Assembly (NCBI RefSeq): GCF_900323545.1
Contig: NZ_OOHN01000008.1
Location: 921,144-985,143 of the forward strand
Length of the DNA stretch: 64,000 nucleotides
Source: Actinomyces sp. Marseille-P3109
GTDB lineage: Bacteria; Actinomycetota; Actinomycetes; Actinomycetales; Actinomycetaceae
Direction: 5' to 3'
In this document: piece after piece, positions 21,672-32,177 of the stretch
Layout of the letters: each line of letters opens with the position of its first letter
Position numbering within the stretch: position 1 is the first letter of the stretch
The notes under the pieces: model-generated
Told to the model about the DNA's origin: nothing
The model's input: only the letters and a program-made list of their open reading frames with translations
The model's database searches: none
Program-made: the position numbers and the translations under genes

Positions 21672-22652
21672 ATGTCGCTGACGGTCACCGTCAAGGATGA
21701 GCTCGCGCTCGTTGTCACCGAGAACGCCGCCCAACGGCGGGCGGAGGTCTCCGCGATGCTGCGCTTTGCCGGAGGGCTGCACATCGTCTCGGGTCACATC
21801 GTCGTCGAGGCCGAGCTCGACCACGGCGGGGCAGTGCGACGACTGCACCAGCACCTCAAGGAGCTCTACGGGATGGAGCCCGAGGTCATGGTGGTCCAGG
21901 GCGGTTCCCTGCATCGGGGATCGCGCTACGTGCTGCGCGTGACCAAGCGCGGCAAGGACCTCGCTCGCCTCTCCGGACTGGTGGACGACCGGGGCCGGCC
22001 CGTGCGCGGGATGCCAGTCGCGGTCGTCCAGGGCGGACGCAACGCCGCTGCTGCCGCCTGGCGTGGAGCCTTCCTCGCCCGCGGATCCCTGACTGAGCCA
22101 GGTCGCTCGTCGTCCCTGGAAGTCACCTGCCCCGGGTCCGAGGCGGCGCTTGCCCTTGTGGGGGCGGCGAGACGGTTCGATATTTCAGCCAAGGCCCGAG
22201 AGGTGCGCGGGGCCGATCGCGTCGTCGTACGTGACGGAGAGGCCATCGGCGTGCTCCTGGAGAGGATGGGGGCGCCTGAGGCCTTCAAGGTGTGGGCCGA
22301 ACGACGCTCCCGGCGCGAGTCGAGGGGCACGGCCAACCGCCTGGCCAACTTCGACGACGCGAACCTGCGCCGCTCCGCGCGTGCTGCCGTGGCCTCGGGG
22401 GCTCGGGTCGAGCGAGCCTTCGAGATCCTGGGGGACGATGTCCCGGCCCACCTGCTCCAGGCCGGCCGCCTGCGCATCGCCCACAAGCAGGCCTCCTTGG
22501 AGGAGCTCGGGCAGCTCTCCGACCCGCAGCTGACCAAGGACGCCGTCGCCGGTCGCATCCGTCGGCTACTGGCCATGGCGGACAAGCATGCGCACGAGCT
22601 GGGGATCCCCGACACCGAGTCGGTTCTCACCCAGGAGATGCTCGAGCCCTGA
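21672..22652 (+). CDS. whiA: Sporulation/cell-division regulator WhiA
   Basis: WhiA is a DNA-binding regulator found across Gram-positives; in streptomycetes it works with WhiB in sporulation septation, and in non-sporulators it affects division. The protein has 326 residues. The N-terminal LAGLIDADG-like fold opens with [32 protein letters not shown] and has the [19 protein letters not shown] block. The C-terminal helix-turn-helix is at about 260-300 ([17 protein letters not shown]...[13 protein letters not shown]). It starts at ATG 21672, with GAGGAG upstream. It follows rapZ-yvcK in the usual order and precedes gap, a common actinobacterial arrangement. Confidence 0.96.
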   Translation: MSLTVTVKDELALVVTENAAQRRAEVSAMLRFAGGLHIVSGHIVVEAELDHGGAVRRLHQHLKELYGMEPEVMVVQGGSLHRGSRYVLRVTKRGKDLARLSGLVDDRGRPVRGMPVAVVQGGRNAAAAAWRGAFLARGSLTEPGRSSSLEVTCPGSEAALALVGAARRFDISAKAREVRGADRVVVRDGEAIGVLLERMGAPEAFKVWAERRSRRESRGTANRLANFDDANLRRSARAAVASGARVERAFEILGDDVPAHLLQAGRLRIAHKQASLEELGQLSDPQLTKDAVAGRIRRLLAMADKHAHELGIPDTESVLTQEMLEP

Positions 22653-22804
22653 GGACAGATAGGACCTCGGTCCCGGCCCGGGGGACAATCGATGGTCATA
22701 GACGCCGTGGAGGCTGGTTCATGCGTCACAGTGTTCGCCCGTGGCGTGGTCGGCGACTCCCAGCGGCTGCCCAGTGTGACTAGACTCAGCCGTGCCGGAA
22801 CTGA

Positions 22805-23908
<1,104 letters not shown>

Positions 23909-23937
23909 GACCAGACCGAGAGCATGACTCTCTAGAA

Positions 23938-23977
23938 GACGGCGCCCGCGCCACGCTATGCGTGCGCGGGCGCCGTC
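23938..23977 (+). terminator. GC-rich hairpin between gap and pgk, no U-tract
   Basis: GACGGCGCCCGCGC plus CACG pairs with CGTGCGCGGGCGCCGTC with one bulged C and a short loop, a stem of about 17 bp. No T-run follows. It could be a partial terminator or an mRNA-stabilising or processing structure. Confidence 0.6.
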
Positions 23978-24019
23978 CGTCAGATCCCACACCATCACCC
24001 ACAACCGATGAGAGGCTTT

Positions 24020-25213
24020 ATGAAGACCATCGAGTCCCTGGGCGACCTCAAGGGCAAGCGAGTCCTGGTCCGCTCCGACTTCAATGTGCCGCTGGACGCC
24101 GACAAGAACATCACTGACGACGGCCGCATCCAGGCCGCTCTGCCCACCCTGCGCACCCTGCTCGACGCCGGTGCGAAGGTAATCGTTACCGCCCACCTGG
24201 GTCGCCCCAAGGGGCAGGTCAACCCCGACTACTCCCTGGCCCCCGTCGCCAAGCGTCTCGCCGAGGTCACCGGCGCCAAGGTGACCCTCGCCGAGGACAC
24301 CGTCGGCGAGTCCGCCAAGGCCGCTGTCGCCACCGTCGGCGACGGTGAGATCGTTCTGCTGGAGAACGTGCGCTTCAACGCCGCCGAGACCTCCAAGGAC
24401 GATGCCGAGCGTGAGGCCTTCGCCGCCGAGCTCGCCGCCCTGGCCGACGTCTTCGTCTCCGATGGCTTCGGCGTCGTGCACCGCAAGCAGGCCTCCGTCT
24501 ACGACGTCGCCAAGCTCCTGCCCTCGGCCGCCGGCCTCCTGGTGCTCAAGGAGATCGAGTCCCTGGGCCGCGCCGTCAATGACCCCGAGCGCCCCTACAC
24601 CGTGGTGCTCGGCGGCTCCAAGGTCTCCGACAAGCTCGGCGTCATCTCCAACCTGCTGGGCAAGGCCGACCGCCTCCTCATCGGTGGCGGCATGGCCTAC
24701 ACCTTCCTGGCCGCACAGGGCTACGAGGTGGGCACCTCCCTGCTGGAGAAGGACCAGATCGACACCGTCAAGGGTTACCTGGAGACCGCCAAGGCCAACG
24801 GCGTCGAGCTCCTTCTGCCCATCGACACCGTCGTGGCTCCCACCTTCGCCGCGGACGCCCCGGCCACCGTCGTTCCCTCCAGCGAGCTGCCCGCCGACCA
24901 GATGGGTCTGGACATCGGCCCTGAGACGCGAGGGCTCTTCGCCGACGCCATCGCCACCTCCAAGACCGTGGTGTGGAACGGCCCCATGGGCGTCTTCGAG
25001 TTCCCGGCCTTCGCCGAGGGCACCAAGGCCGTGGCCAAGGCGATCTCCGAGTCCGACGCCTTCTCCGTCATCGGTGGTGGCGACTCCGCCGCGGCCGTGC
25101 GCACGCTCGGCTTCGACGAGGACACGTTCTCCCACATCTCCACCGGCGGCGGCGCCTCCCTCGAGCTCCTCGAGGGCAAGACCCTGCCGGGTATCGCAGT
25201 GCTCGAAAACTGA
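24020..25213 (+). CDS. pgk: Phosphoglycerate kinase
   Basis: This enzyme transfers phosphate from 1,3-bisphosphoglycerate to ADP. It has 397 residues, the usual length. The N-terminal substrate site is [14 protein letters not shown], then [19 protein letters not shown] in slightly varied form, [15 protein letters not shown], and the nucleotide-site blocks [18 protein letters not shown] and [11 protein letters not shown]...[19 protein letters not shown] 24020 is preferred over ATG 24008, because family members begin MKTI.DLG.LKGKRV and GAGAGG lies just before it. It lies between gap and tpiA; tpiA follows 15 bp after its stop. Confidence 0.98.
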   Translation: MKTIESLGDLKGKRVLVRSDFNVPLDADKNITDDGRIQAALPTLRTLLDAGAKVIVTAHLGRPKGQVNPDYSLAPVAKRLAEVTGAKVTLAEDTVGESAKAAVATVGDGEIVLLENVRFNAAETSKDDAEREAFAAELAALADVFVSDGFGVVHRKQASVYDVAKLLPSAAGLLVLKEIESLGRAVNDPERPYTVVLGGSKVSDKLGVISNLLGKADRLLIGGGMAYTFLAAQGYEVGTSLLEKDQIDTVKGYLETAKANGVELLLPIDTVVAPTFAADAPATVVPSSELPADQMGLDIGPETRGLFADAIATSKTVVWNGPMGVFEFPAFAEGTKAVAKAISESDAFSVIGGGDSAAAVRTLGFDEDTFSHISTGGGASLELLEGKTLPGIAVLEN

Positions 25214-25228
25214 AGGAAGGCAACGTAG

Positions 25229-26008
25229 ATGAGCAACCGCACCCCGCTCATGGCGGGCAACTGGAAGATGAACCTCGACCACCTCGAGGCCAACCACCTC
25301 GTCCAGGGCCTGGCCATGGAGCTCAAGGACCGCGACCACGACTACGCCAAGTGCGAGGTCGTCGTGATCCCGCCCTTCACGGACATCCGCACCGTGCAGA
25401 CCGTCGTCGACGCCGACTCCCTGAGCATCAAGTACGGCGCCCAGGACGTCTCCACCCATGACAACGGCGCCTACACCGGTGAGATCTCCACCGAGATGCT
25501 CACCAAGCTCGGCGTCAGCTACGTGGTCGTGGGCCACTCCGAGCGCCGTGAGTACCACGGCGAGTCCGACGCCCTCGTGGGTGCCAAGGCCCGCAAGGTG
25601 CTCGACGCAGGCATGACCCCCATCCTGTGCTGCGGTGAGGCCCTCGAGATCCGCAAGGCCGGTACTCACGTCGAGTTCGTCCTGGGACAGATTCGCGCCG
25701 CCCTGGAGGGGTGGAGCGGCGAGGACGTCGCCAAGATCGTCATCGCCTACGAGCCCATCTGGGCCATCGGCACCGGTGAGACCGCCACCGCTGAGGACGC
25801 CCAGGAGGTGTGCGGAGCAATCCGTGAGGCCCTGCGCGCCGACTACGGCGACGCCACCGCCGACGCCACTCGCATCCTCTACGGCGGCTCTGCCAAGCCA
25901 GACAACATCAAGGAGCTCATGGCCCAGCCCGACGTCGACGGCGCCCTGGTGGGTGGAGCCTCCCTCAAGGCCGACTCCTTCGCCGCCATGGCCGGCTTCT
26001 ACGCCTGA
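25229..26008 (+). CDS. tpiA: Triosephosphate isomerase
   Basis: TpiA interconverts dihydroxyacetone phosphate and glyceraldehyde 3-phosphate. It has 259 residues. The substrate Asn-Lys lies in AGNWKMN (residues 10-16), the electrophile His in VVGHSERRE, the catalytic Glu in [12 protein letters not shown], and the phosphate loop in YGGSAKPDN and GALVGGASL. All catalytic positions are present. It starts at ATG 25229 with GGAAGG upstream, 15 bp after pgk. An 18-bp perfect hairpin ends the operon before secG. Confidence 0.98.
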   Translation: MSNRTPLMAGNWKMNLDHLEANHLVQGLAMELKDRDHDYAKCEVVVIPPFTDIRTVQTVVDADSLSIKYGAQDVSTHDNGAYTGEISTEMLTKLGVSYVVVGHSERREYHGESDALVGAKARKVLDAGMTPILCCGEALEIRKAGTHVEFVLGQIRAALEGWSGEDVAKIVIAYEPIWAIGTGETATAEDAQEVCGAIREALRADYGDATADATRILYGGSAKPDNIKELMAQPDVDGALVGGASLKADSFAAMAGFYA

Positions 26009-26070
26009 TCAGCTCTGAGCCGCGAAGGAACCGGACTCATCGGTTCCTCACCGGCTCCAACGCTCATTGT

Positions 26071-26113
26071 CCGGGTCCCGGACACCTCACACCACGAGGT
26101 GTCCGGGACCCGG
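26071..26113 (+). terminator. 18-bp perfect hairpin after tpiA
   Basis: CCGGGTCCCGGACACCTC (26071-26088) pairs perfectly with GAGGTGTCCGGGACCCGG (26096-26113) around loop ACACCAC. There is no U-tract, a form often seen in high-GC actinobacteria. It separates the glycolytic operon from secG. Confidence 0.75.
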
Positions 26114-26238
26114 TGCGTTGCAGGTAGACTGCCAAGCGGACAGGTGGGGGTGCAGAGCCCGTCGACAACCGTGCCGGACCGTAACCGGAGCGTGCCGCCC
26201 CCACAGCAAGACGAAATCAACGACGAAGGGAACGCGGC

Positions 26239-26481
26239 GTGAACGTGGTGCGTATCGTCCTTCAGGTGCTGCTCGTCCTCTCGAGCTTCTTCCTCATCAT
26301 GTCGATCCTCCTGCACAAGGGCAAGGGAGGCGGTCTGTCGGACATGTTCGGCGGCGGTATCTCCTCCTCAGCGGGGTCCTCCGGCGTGGCCGAGCGCAAC
26401 CTCGACCGCATCACCGTGGCCGTGGCCATCACCTGGACGATCACGATCGTCGGGCTCGGTCTGGTCGCCAAGCTCGGTTGA
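26239..26481 (+). CDS. secG: Preprotein translocase subunit SecG
   Basis: SecG is a small subunit of the SecYEG channel that assists SecA-driven export. The protein has 80 residues with two membrane helices ([21 protein letters not shown] and the last ~25 residues). Between them is the SecG loop [19 protein letters not shown] 26239 is the start, with GAAGGGA upstream. Position after gap-pgk-tpiA is typical for Gram-positives. Its stop is followed at once by the presumed start of the recombinase gene. Confidence 0.96.
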   Translation: MNVVRIVLQVLLVLSSFFLIMSILLHKGKGGGLSDMFGGGISSSAGSSGVAERNLDRITVAVAITWTITIVGLGLVAKLG

Positions 26482-27496
26482 GTGCCGGCTGGTCCCGACG
26501 AGCACCTCGAAGTCGACGGCTCCGGCCGTCGGAACCGCCCATGACCCGCGCGGCGACGCTCTGGCTCTGGCGCTGCGCGGCTACCTCGCTCATCTGCGTG
26601 TCGAGCGCGGACTGAGCCCTCACACCCTGAGCGCCTACGAGCGCGACCTCAGCCGCTACCTGCGTTACCTGAGAAGCAGCGGTATCGCGGCCCCGCAGGA
26701 GGTGAGCCGCAACGACGTGGCCGGCTTCCTCGAGGTGCTGCGCACCGGAGCTGACGGCGCGCGCCCGCTGGCCTCGTCGTCAGCCTCCAGAAGCGTGACG
26801 GCCGTACGCGGCTGGCACAAGTTCCTGCTGGCCGAGGGCACTACCTCGCAGGACCCCTCGGCCACGGTGCGTCCGCCCCAGCCCGGCAGGCGGCTGCCCA
26901 AGGCGCTGAGCATCGAGGAGGTCCGCTGCCTGCTGGAGGCCGCAGGGATCGACGACTCTCCAGTGAGCCTGCGCGACCGGGCACTGCTCGAGGTCCTCTA
27001 CGCCACCGGCGCCCGCATCTCCGAGGCGGTCGGGCTCGTCGTCGACGACCTCTATGCCGACTCCCGGCTGCTGCGACTGTTCGGCAAGGGCCGCAAGGAG
27101 CGTGTGGTCCCCATGGGGACCTACGCCTGGGAGGCGCTGGATGCCTACCTGGTACGAGGCCGGCCGGTCCTGGCGGAGAAGGGCAGGGGAGTACCGCAGG
27201 TCTTCCTCAACACCCTGGGACGGCCCCTGAGCCGGCAGAGCGCCTGGGCCGTCCTGCAGCAGGCCGCTGAACGGGCCGGACTCGCCGGGACTAGCACCTC
27301 CGACGAGCGCCACATCTCGCCCCACACCCTGCGCCACTCCTTCGCCACCCACCTGCTGGCCGGAGGTGCGGATGTGCGTGTCGTCCAGGAGATGCTCGGG
27401 CACGCCTCCGTCACCACGACGCAGATCTACACGAAGGTCACCGTCGACCACCTGCGGGAGGTCTACGCCACCAGTCATCCGCGCGCGCTGGCCTGA
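26482..27496 (+). CDS. xerD: Tyrosine recombinase XerD, 5' end apparently frameshifted
   Basis: XerD acts with a partner recombinase at dif to resolve chromosome dimers. The catalytic set is intact: Arg in [12 protein letters not shown], Lys in [33 protein letters not shown]. The SAM-like N-terminal domain is also clear ([19 protein letters not shown], from base 26582). In that frame, however, no ATG, GTG or TTG exists between secG and base 26702, and starting at 26702 would remove ~40 conserved residues. GTG 26482, directly after the secG stop, opens a G/C3-rich frame that stops at 26542-26544. Losing one base before there (for example in the CCC at 26538-26540) would join it to the conserved frame. 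So either there is a real or sequencing frameshift, or a non-standard start such as CTG 26561 is used. Confidence 0.85.
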
Positions 27497-27600
27497 GCGC
27501 TGCGATGAGTGAAGCCTGGATGAGGGCCGGGGCCGGCCTGAAAGCGGGATGTTCTCGGGCGTGTCCCGTCTGAACTGGGCGAGGTCGGTCGGCTTTCGAC

Positions 27601-27606
27601 TAGGCT
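27601..27606 (+). promoter_or_regulatory. -10-like TAGGCT before parA, probable leaderless start
   Basis: The hexamer ends 7 nt before GTG 27614. The intervening GGAGAAC could also serve as a weak ribosome binding site. Confidence 0.4.
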
Positions 27607-27613
27607 GGAGAAC

Positions 27614-28486
27614 GTGAATGACTCCATCCAGCCAGGCCTGATCGACAACCCCGGCACCGAAGAGAGCGAGGAGAAGGACTTCCCCGTTCCCGCGCCGCTG
27701 GAGTCGCACGGACCCGCTCGGGTCATCTCCATGTGCAACCAGAAGGGCGGCGTCGGTAAGACGACGACGACGATCAACCTCGGTGCGGCGCTGGCCGAGC
27801 TGGGGCGCAAGGTCCTCATCGTCGACTTCGACCCGCAGGGGGCCGCCTCCGCGGGCCTGGGGATCAATGCCCACGAGCTCGACTCCACGATCTACGACCT
27901 GCTCGTCGCCAGCCGCCCAGACATCCGCACCATCATCCACGAGACAACAGCGCCGGGCCTGGACATCGTTCCGGCGAACATCGACCTGTCGGCCGCCGAG
28001 GTCCAGCTCGTCAACGAGGTAGCCCGTGAACAGGCCCTCAAGCGGGTGCTGCGTCCCGTCCTGGACGAGTACGACGTCATCCTCGTGGACTGCCAGCCCT
28101 CGCTCGGGCTGCTCACCATCAACGCCCTGACCGCCTCCCACGGCGTCATCATCCCGCTGGAGACCGAGTTCTTCGCACTGCGAGGCGTGGCGCTCCTGGT
28201 CGAGACCGTCGAGCGGGTCAAGGACCGTCTCAACGCCACCCTGGAGATCGACGGTATTCTGGCCACCATGGTGGACTCCCGCACCCTGCACTCGCGAGAG
28301 GTGCTCGAGCGTTTGGAGCAGGCCTTCGGTGAGCAGCTCTTCGACACGCGCATCCGACGCACGATCAAGTTCCCGGATGCCTCCGTGGCCAACGAGCCGA
28401 TCACCAGTTATGCGCCCTCCCACCCCGGCGCGGAGGCCTACCGCAGGCTGGCCCGCGAGGTCATCGCCCGCGGCGATGTCGCCTGA
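27614..28486 (+). CDS. ParA/Soj-family ATPase linked to scpA-scpB
   Basis: This is a Walker-type ATPase of the chromosome-partitioning ParA family, 290 residues. The deviant Walker A is CNQKGGVGKTTTTINLG (near residue 41). Walker A' is VLIVDFDPQGAASAGLG, and Walker B is DVILVDCQPSLGLLTINAL. No parB lies beside it. In actinobacteria a ParA-like gene of this kind regularly precedes scpA-scpB, separate from the parAB pair near the origin, so a role with condensin or segregation is inferred from context. It starts at GTG 27614 and overlaps the start of scpA by 11 bp. An acidic ~35-residue leader precedes the fold. Confidence 0.9.
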   Translation: MNDSIQPGLIDNPGTEESEEKDFPVPAPLESHGPARVISMCNQKGGVGKTTTTINLGAALAELGRKVLIVDFDPQGAASAGLGINAHELDSTIYDLLVASRPDIRTIIHETTAPGLDIVPANIDLSAAEVQLVNEVAREQALKRVLRPVLDEYDVILVDCQPSLGLLTINALTASHGVIIPLETEFFALRGVALLVETVERVKDRLNATLEIDGILATMVDSRTLHSREVLERLEQAFGEQLFDTRIRRTIKFPDASVANEPITSYAPSHPGAEAYRRLAREVIARGDVA

Positions 28487-29324
28487 GCTGGAGGTCCAGG
28501 AGACCGATTCGGGGCCGGGTACGCAGGATCCGCCTCGTCTCCCCGGCTTCAGTGTCACCCTGCCTCAGTTCGAGGGGCCTTTCGACCTGCTCCTGAGTCT
28601 CATCGCCCGTAAGCGGCTCGACGTCACCGAGCTTGCGCTGGCGGAGGTGACCGACGACTTCATCGCCCACATGCGCTCCGACTGGGACCTGGGGCGCGCT
28701 TCGGAGTTCATCGTGGTGGCCTCCACCCTCCTGGCCCTCAAGGCCCACCGGCTTCTGCCCCACGACGAGGACGACGAGGAGCCCGACCTCGAGCTGCTCG
28801 AGGCCAGAGACCTGCTCTTCGCCCGACTCCTGCAGTACCGGGCCTTCAAGGAGGCGGCAGCCGCCTTCCGCCACCGGGCGGAGATCTCCGCACGTAGCCA
28901 TCCCCGGATCGTGGCGCTGGAGCCGCACCTGGCGGCCCTCCTGCCCAGGCTCGTGGCCACCATCACCCCTGAGGACCTCACTCGCCTGGCGGTCGGCGCC
29001 TTCACCCGCCCCGGGGATCCGGGTGTCCAGACCGTCCACCTTCACGAGCGAGTGCCGGTCGGCGAGCAGCTGAGTCTCATCGCGCTAAGGCTGCGCCGCC
29101 ACGGGACCCTGACCTTCGCCCAGATCATCGAGGACGCCGAGCGCACGGCAGTCGTCGTCGCCCGGTTCCTGGCTCTGCTCATCCTCCATCGGCAGGGCAG
29201 CGCCGAACTGGACCAGATTGAGGCCATGGGCGAGATCACCGTGACCTGGTGCGCCGGGCAGGATGATCTGACCAGCATGATGGCCTCCGAAGACCTGACC
29301 GAGCTCGAGGAGGAATTCGCATGA
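28476..29324 (+). CDS. scpA: Segregation and condensation protein A
   Basis: ScpA is the kleisin subunit that bridges SMC heads in the bacterial condensin. The protein has 282 residues. The N-terminal block is VTLPQFEGPFDLLLSLIARKRLDVTELALAEVTDDFI, with LLALKAHRLLP after it. The C-terminal winged helix (LTFAQIIEDAERTAVVVARFLALLIL...GSAELDQ) is typical. ATG 28476 lies inside the end of the ParA-like gene (11-bp overlap), and the stop overlaps the scpB start as ATGA, so translation is coupled along the operon. The C-terminus is acidic. Confidence 0.96.
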   Translation: MSPELEVQETDSGPGTQDPPRLPGFSVTLPQFEGPFDLLLSLIARKRLDVTELALAEVTDDFIAHMRSDWDLGRASEFIVVASTLLALKAHRLLPHDEDDEEPDLELLEARDLLFARLLQYRAFKEAAAAFRHRAEISARSHPRIVALEPHLAALLPRLVATITPEDLTRLAVGAFTRPGDPGVQTVHLHERVPVGEQLSLIALRLRRHGTLTFAQIIEDAERTAVVVARFLALLILHRQGSAELDQIEAMGEITVTWCAGQDDLTSMMASEDLTELEEEFA

Positions 29325-29920
29325 ACGATGTCGCCGAGCCCCAGTTGCGCAGCGCCGCCGAGGCGATCCTCATCGTTGCCGACGAACCGGTGACCACCTC
29401 CGCGATCGCTGAGGCCCTCGGCCTCGATGAGCGAGCGGCCGAGGAGCTGCTCGATGACCTGGCCGCCGAGTATCGGGGAGAGACTCCCGGCAGCCGTCCC
29501 CATGGGTTCCTCCTGCGGCGGGCGGCCGGCGGGTGGCGCTTCGCCTCCGTGCCCGAGCACGCCGACCTCGTCGAGCAGTTCGTCATCGGCGGGGCCACGG
29601 CGCGCCTGAGCCAGGCCGCCCTGGAGACCCTCGCCGTCGTCGCCTACCGGCAACCGGTCACCCGTGGACGCGTCGCGATGATCCGCGGCGTCAACGTCGA
29701 CGGCGTCATGCGTACCCTGCACGCCCGCGGCCTCATCGAGGAGGCCGGGGCTGAGACCTCCGGTGCGATCCTGTACCGGACCACGGGAGAGTTCCTGGAG
29801 TACCTGGGAATCAACTCCCTGGACGAGCTGCCGCCCCTGGCCCCGTACCTGCCTCGCGTCGAGGCGCTGGGAGAGATCGTCGAGCAGGCCGAGGAGACGG
29901 CCGTAAGGAGGAACCCATGA
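29321..29920 (+). CDS. scpB: Segregation and condensation protein B
   Basis: ScpB is the dimeric winged-helix partner of ScpA in the SMC complex. The protein has 199 residues. The first winged helix carries LRSAAEAILIVADEPVTTSAIAEALG; the second contains LSQAALETLAVVAYRQPVTRGRVAMIRGVNVDGVMRTL, the most conserved ScpB block. The stretch GAILYRTTGEFLEYLGINSLDELPPL closes the domain. It has GAGGAGG before ATG 29321. It overlaps both neighbours by 4 bp (ATGA) and so belongs to the parA-scpA-scpB-rluB-tyrA operon. Confidence 0.97.
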   Translation: MNDVAEPQLRSAAEAILIVADEPVTTSAIAEALGLDERAAEELLDDLAAEYRGETPGSRPHGFLLRRAAGGWRFASVPEHADLVEQFVIGGATARLSQAALETLAVVAYRQPVTRGRVAMIRGVNVDGVMRTLHARGLIEEAGAETSGAILYRTTGEFLEYLGINSLDELPPLAPYLPRVEALGEIVEQAEETAVRRNP

Positions 29921-30891
29921 CCCCGAGGAACCGCCACAGCAGAACCGGTCCAGTTCCCTACAGCGACTTCGGCGGCGAGGAGTTCTACGACGAGGACGAC
30001 CTCGAGGAGCTGGACGAGGCTATCGACGCCGCCGACCTGGCCGCCTTCGACGCCGAGGCCATCGACGAGGACGAGGAGTCCCGTCTGCTCGCGATGCGCG
30101 AGCGTGCCTCCAAGGGCGGCCAGGACGACCCGCACGTCGCCTCCGGCCAGCGCCTGCAGAAGGTCCTCGCCCATGCCGGAGTCGCCTCACGCCGGGCGTG
30201 CGAGCAGCTCATCGCCGACGGTCGCGTCAGCGTCGACGGCGTCACCGTCACCGAGCCGGGCGTCAGGGTGGATCCGCTGACTCAGGAGATCCGCGTCGAC
30301 GGCAGCCGGATCCTCACCAACCCCGAGCTCCTCACCCTCATGCTCCACAAGCCGGCCGGCGTCGTCACCACCATGGAGGATCCCGAGGGACGTCCGACCG
30401 TGGCCCGGTACGGGCACGACTACCTGGCCCAGCACCCCGAGCTGCCCGGCTCGCTGCGTCTGGTGCACGTCGGCCGCCTGGACACCGAGACCGAGGGGCT
30501 GCTCCTGCTGTCCAACGATGGTGAGCTCTCCCATCGGCTCATGCACCCCAGCTTCGAGATCACCAAGACCTACGTCGCCATTGTCGAGGGCCAGGTCGAG
30601 CCCTGGGTGCCGCGCAAGCTGCGGCGCGGCATCGAGCTCGAGGACGGCGAGGCCCGCGCGGACCGGGTCACCGTCAAGGACTCCGGTCCGCGGGGCTCCA
30701 TCATTGAGATCACCCTCCACTCGGGCAAGAACCGCATCGTGCGGCGCATGCTGGACGCCGTCGGCCACCCGGTGACGCGCCTGGCGCGCACCCGGCTGGG
30801 ACCGCTGCGGCTGGGCAACCTGCGCCCCGGTGAGACCCGAGCCCTGAGCAGTGAGGAGATCGCGGCACTCCAGCAGGAGGTCGGGCTGTGA
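29917..30891 (+). CDS. rluB: 23S rRNA pseudouridine synthase, RluB/RsuA family
   Basis: This enzyme isomerises a specific uridine of 23S rRNA (position 2605 in E. coli RluB). It has 324 residues. An unusually acidic N-terminal tail (~60 residues, rich in Asp and Glu) precedes the S4 domain (RLQKVLAHAGVASRRACEQLIADGRVSVDG). The catalytic domain has the Asp in HVGRLDTETEGLLLLSNDGEL, followed by TKTYVAIVEG and the LHSGKNRIVRRMLDAVGHPV block. The acidic tail is not part of the catalytic fold and may contact basic partners. It starts at ATG 29917, overlapping scpB by 4 bp, and its stop overlaps the tyrA start as GTGA. Family is certain; the exact rRNA target is inferred. Confidence 0.93.
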   Translation: MTPRNRHSRTGPVPYSDFGGEEFYDEDDLEELDEAIDAADLAAFDAEAIDEDEESRLLAMRERASKGGQDDPHVASGQRLQKVLAHAGVASRRACEQLIADGRVSVDGVTVTEPGVRVDPLTQEIRVDGSRILTNPELLTLMLHKPAGVVTTMEDPEGRPTVARYGHDYLAQHPELPGSLRLVHVGRLDTETEGLLLLSNDGELSHRLMHPSFEITKTYVAIVEGQVEPWVPRKLRRGIELEDGEARADRVTVKDSGPRGSIIEITLHSGKNRIVRRMLDAVGHPVTRLARTRLGPLRLGNLRPGETRALSSEEIAALQQEVGL

Positions 30892-32048
30892 CCGAGTCTC
30901 AGCCTCGGGCGTCGATGTCCACACGTGGACCGGTCCTCATCGTCGGTACCGGGCTCCTGGGAACGTCTCTGGCCCTGGCGCTGCGGGTAGCGGACGTCGA
31001 GGTCCAGCTCTCCGACACCTCGCCCACGTCCCTGGCCCTGGCCCGTGACATGGGGGCGGGAACGCCCCACGACAAGCACAGCCCGGAGCCGCAGATCGTC
31101 GTCGTGGCCACCCCACCCGACGTGACCGCCGACGTCGTCGTCGCGCAGCTGACCGCTCATCCCCATGCCGTGGTCACCGACGTGGCCTCCGTCAAGGAGC
31201 GGATCGTCGCGGAGGTTCGGGCCCGGGCGGGAGCGCAGGTGCGCAGGTACGTCGGCTCCCACCCGATGGCGGGCCGCGAGCGCTCGGGTGCCGGCGCCGC
31301 CGACTCCGACCTCTTCGCCGGACGTCCCTGGGTGGTCGTCGGCCAAGACTCGGATCCCGAGGCGGAGCTGGTCATCAGGAACCTGGCGGTCGACGTGGGC
31401 GCCACCCCGGTGCGCATGGGAGCGTCCGAGCACGACGCCGCCGTCGCCGCCGTGTCCCACATGCCCCAGCTCGTCGCCTCCCTGGTGGCCGCCCGCCTGG
31501 AGGAGCTGGGGGAGAGCGCCCTGGCCCTGTCGGGTCAGGGACTTCGCGACGTCACCCGGATCGCGGCCTCGGATCCGCGCTTGTGGTCGGCGATCATCGT
31601 GGGCAACGCCGGGCCCGTGGCCGATCTGCTGCGCCAGATCAGTGATGACCTCAGCGCGTTGATCGAGGGCATCGAGGCGGCCGCCTGCAAGCCGGACAGT
31701 CCCGAGTACACGGCTCCGGGAGCTGCCCAAGCCATCGCCCCGGGCGCCGTCGGAGCGATCACCGACGTCATGGCCAGGGGAAACGCCGGACGGGCCCGCA
31801 TCCCCGGAAAACACGGTGGGGCGCCGCGCCGCTACGCCGAGGTCCAGGTCCTCGTGCCCGACGCCGCCGGCGAGCTCGGTCGGCTCTTCTCCGACGTCGG
31901 CGCCGCCGGTATCAACATCGAGGACTTCTCCCTGGAGCACTCGGCCGGACAGAGGGCCGGCATTGCGCTCATCTGCGTCCTACCGGCGGCTGCCCAGGGG
32001 CTGGAGGAGGCACTGGATGCCAAGGGCTGGCGCGTCGTCGCGGGCTGA
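30888..32048 (+). CDS. tyrA: Prephenate dehydrogenase with C-terminal ACT domain
   Basis: TyrA oxidatively decarboxylates prephenate to 4-hydroxyphenylpyruvate for tyrosine synthesis. It has 386 residues. The NAD fold is VLIVGTGLLGTSLALALR, and the family motif SHPMAGRERSGAGAAD lies near residue 125, followed by GQGLRDVTRIAASDPRLW. The last ~65 residues form an ACT domain (EVQVLVPDAAGELGRLFSDVGAAGINIEDF), suggesting feedback control by an amino acid, probably tyrosine. It starts at GTG 30888 with AGGAGG upstream and overlaps rluB by 4 bp. It is the last gene of the coupled parA-to-tyrA run; cmk-der follows after ~130 bp. Confidence 0.94.
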   Translation: MTESQPRASMSTRGPVLIVGTGLLGTSLALALRVADVEVQLSDTSPTSLALARDMGAGTPHDKHSPEPQIVVVATPPDVTADVVVAQLTAHPHAVVTDVASVKERIVAEVRARAGAQVRRYVGSHPMAGRERSGAGAADSDLFAGRPWVVVGQDSDPEAELVIRNLAVDVGATPVRMGASEHDAAVAAVSHMPQLVASLVAARLEELGESALALSGQGLRDVTRIAASDPRLWSAIIVGNAGPVADLLRQISDDLSALIEGIEAAACKPDSPEYTAPGAAQAIAPGAVGAITDVMARGNAGRARIPGKHGGAPRRYAEVQVLVPDAAGELGRLFSDVGAAGINIEDFSLEHSAGQRAGIALICVLPAAAQGLEEALDAKGWRVVAG

Positions 32049-32177
32049 AACCAGTTCAATCTGTTCGTGGAAGGTCCCTGTGTCAGTACTCATGGGGGCC
32101 TGATCCGCGGTATCGCGCCGGAGTGTGGGACGCTTGGCGCAGTTGTTGACAGGAATCGGACCCAGCTGGAGGACACC

